Source of the DNA: Candidatus Jettenia sp. AMX2
Lineage (GTDB): Bacteria > Planctomycetota > Brocadiia > Brocadiales > Brocadiaceae
Reading direction: 5' to 3'
Assembly (NCBI GenBank): GCA_030583665.1
Contig: CP129469.1
Span: 3,029,043 to 3,093,042 of the forward strand
Length of the DNA stretch: 64,000 nt
Below, piece by piece: positions 60,270 to 64,000 of the stretch; position 1 is the stretch's first letter, and every line of letters begins with the position of its first letter. The notes under the pieces were generated by a model. The model was not told where the DNA came from, did not search any database, and saw only the letters and a list, made by a program, of their open reading frames with translations. A program made the position numbers and the translations under genes.

Positions 60270-61260
60270 AACGTACAGCCCTTATGTTTTCTTCGATAAA
60301 TTTTGATGGGAATCCCGAAGCAAAATTAACGATTTCAATGTTAATGCCAATTTTGCTTAATATCCTTCCAAGGGCAATCATATTAACAAATACAGGACTA
60401 TTAAACTGTTCGGTTGCCAGCTTCTCAAACGGAATGCGGTCACTGACAGGGCAGCGCAACTCACACTTTTTGCATTCAGAGTCACAGGCAGATGATTCAA
60501 TGAGTACCTGTTTTGCCCTGATTGCAGGGTCAGGTGTTTTGGAAAGCAAAAGGCCAAGGTCTGCTTCTTCAAAGAAGGGAACTTCAACCGGCTCATCAGA
60601 ATACACAATCTCTGCCCGGATGTTACCACCGCGCACCGCTGCGTCATAAACAAGATTCAGCGAGACCTCTTTCCCTAGCACAGCTAAAATATTGGCCAAT
60701 ATGTGCGCTATGAGTTTAATACCCTGACCGCCTTCACCTGATAGTACGATCGTCTTTAAGCGATACTCTTCGGGAATTCCGGTAAATTTCTTTGCCATGA
60801 GGATAATATTTACACCAAAAAAGTAGTTGTCCACACAGGCTATTTCTTGAAATCCATGCTTTTTAAACAGGCAATTCACTGCCTTGCCAGAACGGTAAGT
60901 AAATAATCTGGCTTCATAGCAACCCTTCTCTGTAAAGAGTTTCAGTGTCTCCTGAAGGATTGCATCTCCGTATCCTTTATTCCTGTATCCCGGGGCCACA
61001 CCTAACCAATGTATATATCCTACACCATCTGTGATCCAGGCAAATACAAAGGCGATAACCCTTCCATCCTCCTTACCGGTCAGATAAACGCATCCTTTAT
61101 TATTCAGCCGCCTTTCAACCTCTTCCAAAGAATAGATTTCTTTAAAGTGCAGGCGTTCAACATCTTTACTCCCAGAATGCAGTTCATCTATGATGTTATA
61201 GAAGAGATGTAAGGTTGCTTCTATATCAGATTTTTTAAGATTTTCAACGATAAGAGCCAT
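60247..61260 (-). CDS. GNAT acetyltransferase fused to 2-oxoacid:ferredoxin oxidoreductase gamma subunit
   Basis: In 337 residues, the first part (about 1-155) is a GNAT domain: coenzyme A loop GVAPGYRNKGYGDAIL near 88-103 and the YRSGKAVNCLFKKHGFQ end. The second (about 165-337) is a POR/KOR gamma subunit: VLSGEGGQGIKLIAHILA near 171-188, YDAAVRGGNIRAEIVYSDEPV near 205-225. A cysteine set C-x3-C-x2-C-x3-C (CDSECKKCELRC, about 258-269) sits in the gamma part and could bind a metal. Such fusions are unusual. The alpha and beta subunits are not nearby. The overlap with fumA suggests a role in 2-oxoglutarate or pyruvate metabolism of the TCA route. Confidence 0.85.
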   Translation of the reverse strand: MALIVENLKKSDIEATLHLFYNIIDELHSGSKDVERLHFKEIYSLEEVERRLNNKGCVYLTGKEDGRVIAFVFAWITDGVGYIHWLGVAPGYRNKGYGDAILQETLKLFTEKGCYEARLFTYRSGKAVNCLFKKHGFQEIACVDNYFFGVNIILMAKKFTGIPEEYRLKTIVLSGEGGQGIKLIAHILANILAVLGKEVSLNLVYDAAVRGGNIRAEIVYSDEPVEVPFFEEADLGLLLSKTPDPAIRAKQVLIESSACDSECKKCELRCPVSDRIPFEKLATEQFNSPVFVNMIALGRILSKIGINIEIVNFASGFPSKFIEENIRAVRYGYTYRD

Positions 61261-61833
61261 AATTTATTAAAGTTATACCAATATTCAGGAAAATGCAAGG
61301 TAATTTTAGCTTGATGTATAGGAGTTTCGAAGTTTATTGTAGGGGCGAAGCATTTGCTGCTGTTAAGTTATAGTATCTACCAGATGAAACCGAACAGAAT
61401 AATGTCATTGCAAGGAGTGAAGCGACGAAGCAATCTCTGCCTTTGGGATTGCTTCGGAAAAGACCCTCGCAATGACCGATGGGTAGTCTTTATCAGTTGA
61501 GAATATGTTCGGTTTGATGCTTTGAGTACTACAACAAAAGATTGTACACTTTGTGCGGTAAAATGTTTTGCCCCTGCTTGGATACATAAACAAGGTCGCC
61601 GAAGACTTAATTTAGATTTTACCTCGAAATACTATAACGACATATATCAGTTTAATCAGTTTAACACCTGTTTGACAATATTATTTCCATATTGTATAAT
61701 TAACTTAAGTTCATGGTATGGTCTTAAGTTACAGCACATAAGACGAACAGACATAGACCATGTACATGGAGTAAAAATTAAGGTTTTGGAGAAGGTAAGC
61801 TTCTCATTTACTCTATGAAAGCAGGTGTAATTT
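61261..61833. repeat. Nested repeats: AGGGGCGAAGC element interrupted by an inverted 161-bp TIR copy
   Basis: AGGGGCGAAGCATTTGC at about 61341-61358 and AAATGTTTTGCCCCTGC at about 61561-61577 are the inner arms of the AATTTAG-TIR family; between them lies a 161-bp TIR element (61371-61531), inverted relative to 19293-19453 and of the same length. A fragment of repeat B (AAGGTCGCCGAAGACTTAATTT) lies at 61591-61612. The rest, up to the transglutaminase-like gene, is AT-rich with no gene. Confidence 0.75.
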
Positions 61834-62631
61834 ATGAAGTATATTGCAATAGTGATAATTTCAATTGTTTTGCCTGGCATTGATTATGCAAAGGCTTATG
61901 CAGGCAAGCCGAAGCAACGCTCACAAGTAAGCGCTTCCTATGCCGATGTTTTTTTGCAGGGAAAGGGATATAAACCTGTGCCTGCCTATGCATCACAGGC
62001 AGATATGACAGAGTGCGGTCCATTGCCTGAAAACACTGAACACAAAACCAGCATTCCGGACAATTATGCTTACAGGGACTGGTGTGAGAAAACCTTCACC
62101 AATGGTGAACAGATCTACGAGGCTTATAAAGAAATAGCATTTGATATTGATTACCAGGCGGAACCACCGAGGACTGATTATTGGCAGACACCCCTGGAAA
62201 CATTACAAAGCAAGCTGGGTGATTGTGAAGATTCTATTTTTGTATTCTTCTCCATGCTTTCCGATCTGGATGTTGACGGAGATATGGTATGGGGGTTGGT
62301 TGTAGAGAAAGAAACATCAAATACCTTTGCTCATGTATGGTATCAACTCTTCGACAAGCAGGGCAAAGCGTATATTGTTGAAGGATTTTCGAAAGAATGG
62401 AATGGGATTATTCCCGTAGAAATGCTCACAACAAGGGAAGAACGGGTGCCAACCTTGCTCTTAAAACATAATCAGGTTGTCCGTGTGGTAGATGAAATGG
62501 TTCCGAAATTTCTTGAAGAATCGCAATTTCTCTGGCATATCCCCATGGAGAACAATATCCATATTAAGAATATCTTTGAGAAGCTCCAGGATATGTTTCG
62601 CCGGTACAAGGAGCAAATGCAACAATCGTAG
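61834..62631 (+). CDS. Transglutaminase-like cysteine peptidase-fold exported protein
   Basis: The 265-residue protein has an N-terminal signal peptide (about 1-21, cut near AKA/YAG). The core fits a bacterial transglutaminase-like cysteine peptidase: catalytic cysteine C131 in KLGDCEDSIFVFF and histidine H167 in TFAHVWYQLF, with an aspartate candidate after the following beta strand. The C-terminal 60 residues are amphipathic and helical. These proteins act in the periplasm on peptides or peptidoglycan-linked substrates. AAGCAGG lies ahead of the ATG. It stands alone between two repeat stretches. Confidence 0.8.
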   Translation: MKYIAIVIISIVLPGIDYAKAYAGKPKQRSQVSASYADVFLQGKGYKPVPAYASQADMTECGPLPENTEHKTSIPDNYAYRDWCEKTFTNGEQIYEAYKEIAFDIDYQAEPPRTDYWQTPLETLQSKLGDCEDSIFVFFSMLSDLDVDGDMVWGLVVEKETSNTFAHVWYQLFDKQGKAYIVEGFSKEWNGIIPVEMLTTREERVPTLLLKHNQVVRVVDEMVPKFLEESQFLWHIPMENNIHIKNIFEKLQDMFRRYKEQMQQS

Positions 62632-62674
62632 TAGTTCAGTTTCTTTCACCCGGTCTTTGCGTAATGTTTCTGTA

Positions 62675-62918
62675 TAGTACTCAAAGTATCGAACCGAACA
62701 TGTTATCAACTGACAGAGACTACCCATCAGCATTGTGAGGGCCTTTTCAGAAACAATCCCCTACCTGCAGCAACCGTCATTGCGAAGGCGAAGCCTGAAG
62801 CATCCTCTTTCCATGACCATGAGATTGCTTCGTCACTTCGTTCCTCGCAATGACATTTATACAAATCAAAGAAACAAGTTTAACCATAATTCTGTTTGGT
62901 CTCATCTGGTAGATACTA
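62675..62918 (+). repeat. TIR element family copy with TA on both sides (244 bp, long form)
   Basis: Left end TAGTACTCAAAGTATCGAAC (62675) and right end ...GTCTCATCTGGTAGATACTA (62918) are the family TIRs. TA precedes (62673-62674) and TA follows (62919-62920), a perfect TA pair. The inside holds two CATTGCGAGG-type hairpins, which makes it longer than the 161-bp copies at 19293 and 61371. Confidence 0.78.
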
Positions 62919-62990
62919 TAGATCATCTTCATTTTCATATTGCTTATGACCCGGAAGTTTCTGGTTAGTTCTGATATCACAACCACCTTT

Positions 62991-63206
62991 CTATAAATGA
63001 AATGAATGCCGGAACGTATGCCAGGTAGCTCGCTTTATCAGTCCTGCCATGATAACTACATCCCTCACGGCTTTTTGAACCAGTAACTCATCAATAATTT
63101 GGTGCAACGCAGCTCCTTTGTCCAGGGCTTGACATAGGAGATTACAACGGCACCTGGGATAGGCTTTTTCGAGCATAGCATAGATATATCCAAGAGATTT
63201 TCGCAA
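62991..63206 (-). pseudogene. Integron-type tyrosine integrase remnant
   Basis: The minus strand frame includes DELLVQKAVRDVVIMAGLIK and RATWHTFRHSF, which match the region of integron integrases with the conserved Arg of the H-x-x-R box (…HxLRHSFATHLLE…). The frame stops just after HSF (HSFHL then stop), where the family continues ATHLLE. Upstream, LGYIYAMLEKAYP resembles another segment in altered frames, so several frameshifts are present. It is an eroded remnant with no attI or attC structure visible nearby. Confidence 0.6.
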
Positions 63207-63334
63207 TTTCTTTTGATAACCAATGGTGACACGTCTATTCTGGATAGTGTAAAAGACAAGGTCAATGTCCTTATCCAGCGATGTTTATGGCTGCTGCAGT
63301 AAGTTTTTTTATTGGAGGGTAAATAGCAATTATT

Positions 63335-63364
63335 AACCCAAAACCCTATCTTGGGTTTTGGGTT
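63335..63364. repeat. Perfect 12-bp inverted repeat ahead of hsdM
   Basis: AACCCAAAACCC and GGGTTTTGGGTT form a perfect 12-bp stem with loop TATCTT. It lies between the integrase remnant (minus strand) and hsdM (plus strand). Few T residues follow, so a classical terminator is doubtful; a protein-binding site or a terminator for either gene are possible. Confidence 0.55.
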
Positions 63365-63509
63365 TAAATGAGATTTGTTCCACTTACTACAAGAATAAAA
63401 TAGTTTTGACAAAAGATATTGGATTATATATATATTGACGACACTAAAATTTGTGATTTATATCGCATTCGGGCGGAATAATCTCTACTTACTGATAAAT
63501 TTTGGATAC

Positions 63510-64000
63510 ATGAATATGAACAATTTCCGGGAGAAAGCAAACTTAATCTGGTCTATTGCTGACCTGTTACGCGGCCATTATAAACAGGCTGATTATGGAA
63601 AGGTTACTGCCTTTTACCGTGCTGCGAAGGCTGGATATGGTGCTTGCACCAACAAAAAAACAGGTGCTGGAGGCTTATTCCAAACACAAGGGTAAAAAGC
63701 CGAAGGTGCTGGAACCAATTTTAAATGGAGTTGCAAAGGTCAAATTCCATAACCGCAGTAAGTTTGATTTTCATGAACTTGCCAAAGACCATAATAATGT
63801 AGCCGCTAATCTGCGCAATTACATTAATGGGTTTTCAATCAGTGCCAGGGAGATAATCGATTATTTCAGCTTTGACGACCAGATCAGAAAGCTGGACGAA
63901 TATGATTTGTTGTTTTTAATCATAAAGGAATTTGCCAAAAAAGAAGATACTTTTAAAGATGTTGATGCCATGGAAATGGGCTACATCTTTGAAGAACTGA
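63510..64000 (+). pseudogene. hsdM: Type I restriction-modification methyltransferase HsdM, N-terminal part, frameshifted and cut by window edge
   Basis: From ATG 63510 the frame gives NNFREKANLIWSIADLLRGH and KQADYGKV, the start of HsdM. At about 63606 the frame changes (two bases missing relative to the conserved Val-Ile-Leu-Pro): LPFTVLRRLDMVLAPTKKQVL continues from 63607 in another frame through IDYFSFDDQIRKLDEYDLLF and MEMGYIFEEL to the edge. The long remaining open frame points to a single recent frameshift, or a sequencing error, rather than an old pseudogene. HsdM makes the sequence-specific N6-adenine methylation together with HsdS and HsdR, which would lie beyond the right edge. Confidence 0.8.

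Noticed and set aside
1-64000. tRNA or rRNA genes
   Set aside because: None seen in the intergenic regions read by eye; a covariance-model search would be needed to exclude them fully.

Overview
The window looks like a piece of a chromosome from an anaerobic ammonium-oxidising (anammox) planctomycete of the Brocadiales (Kuenenia/Brocadia/Jettenia type). The best evidence is an octaheme hydroxylamine-oxidoreductase-like protein with eight CxxCH motifs next to a diheme cytochrome c (45.2-47.7 kb). Supporting signs are two tandem formate/nitrite channels, KdsD and LpxB (so lipid A/KDO is made), many oxygen-sensitive enzymes, AT-rich DNA, and many short palindromic repeats. The species assignment is inference. 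No tRNA, rRNA, CRISPR array or intact transposase was found.

Layout. 1-6 kb: kdsD (cut by the left edge), an M50 membrane protease, scpA, a VOC protein and a large S41/CtpA-type protease. 6.6-9.8 kb: an aprA-aprB-sat operon for APS/sulfate chemistry. 10.1-19.1 kb: a Wsp-like chemosensory system (CheW, MCP, CheW, hybrid CheA, REC-GAF-like-GGDEF, CheR-TPR) with no CheB/WspF, split by about 700 bp of repeats. 19.7-29.1 kb: glcD-like oxidase, aspartate aminotransferase, an unknown membrane protein, a stand-alone ScdA_N-type protein, a TDT transporter, two FNT channels, a small membrane protein and lpxB. 29.3-34.1 kb: a xanthine-dehydrogenase-type operon with XdhC. 34.6-40.3 kb: a broken baeRF gene, then glgX, a GH15 glucoamylase-like enzyme and zwf, which would carry glycogen carbon into the pentose phosphate pathway. 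40.7-43.8 kb: an MBL hydrolase, SppA-type peptidase and leuB. 44.2-45.1 kb: composite repeats and a broken prfC.

45.2-51.6 kb: HAO-like octaheme protein, diheme cytochrome c, a cupredoxin-like secreted protein, an M1 peptidase and a PP2C phosphatase. 52.2-55.5 kb: a 2-hydroxyacyl-CoA dehydratase/double-cubane-type protein and its activase, which carries its own second dehydratase-like domain. 55.5-61.3 kb: a single-domain haem-copper-oxidase-I-like protein, a putative metalloprotease, CvpA, an AsmA-like protein, two-subunit class I fumarase and a GNAT/2-oxoacid:ferredoxin oxidoreductase gamma fusion. 61.8-64 kb: a transglutaminase-like protein, an integron-type integrase remnant and a frameshifted hsdM running off the right edge.

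The most unusual layer is the repeats. Four families recur: a 161-bp TIR element flanked by TA, an element with AATTTAG... termini, a 111-bp sequence A identical in two places, and a 92-bp sequence B. Two of them supply stop codons for genes (cheW2 and leuB). A and B exactly bracket the cheW1-mcp-cheW2 half of the Wsp-like locus and also lie side by side at 44.2-44.5 kb.
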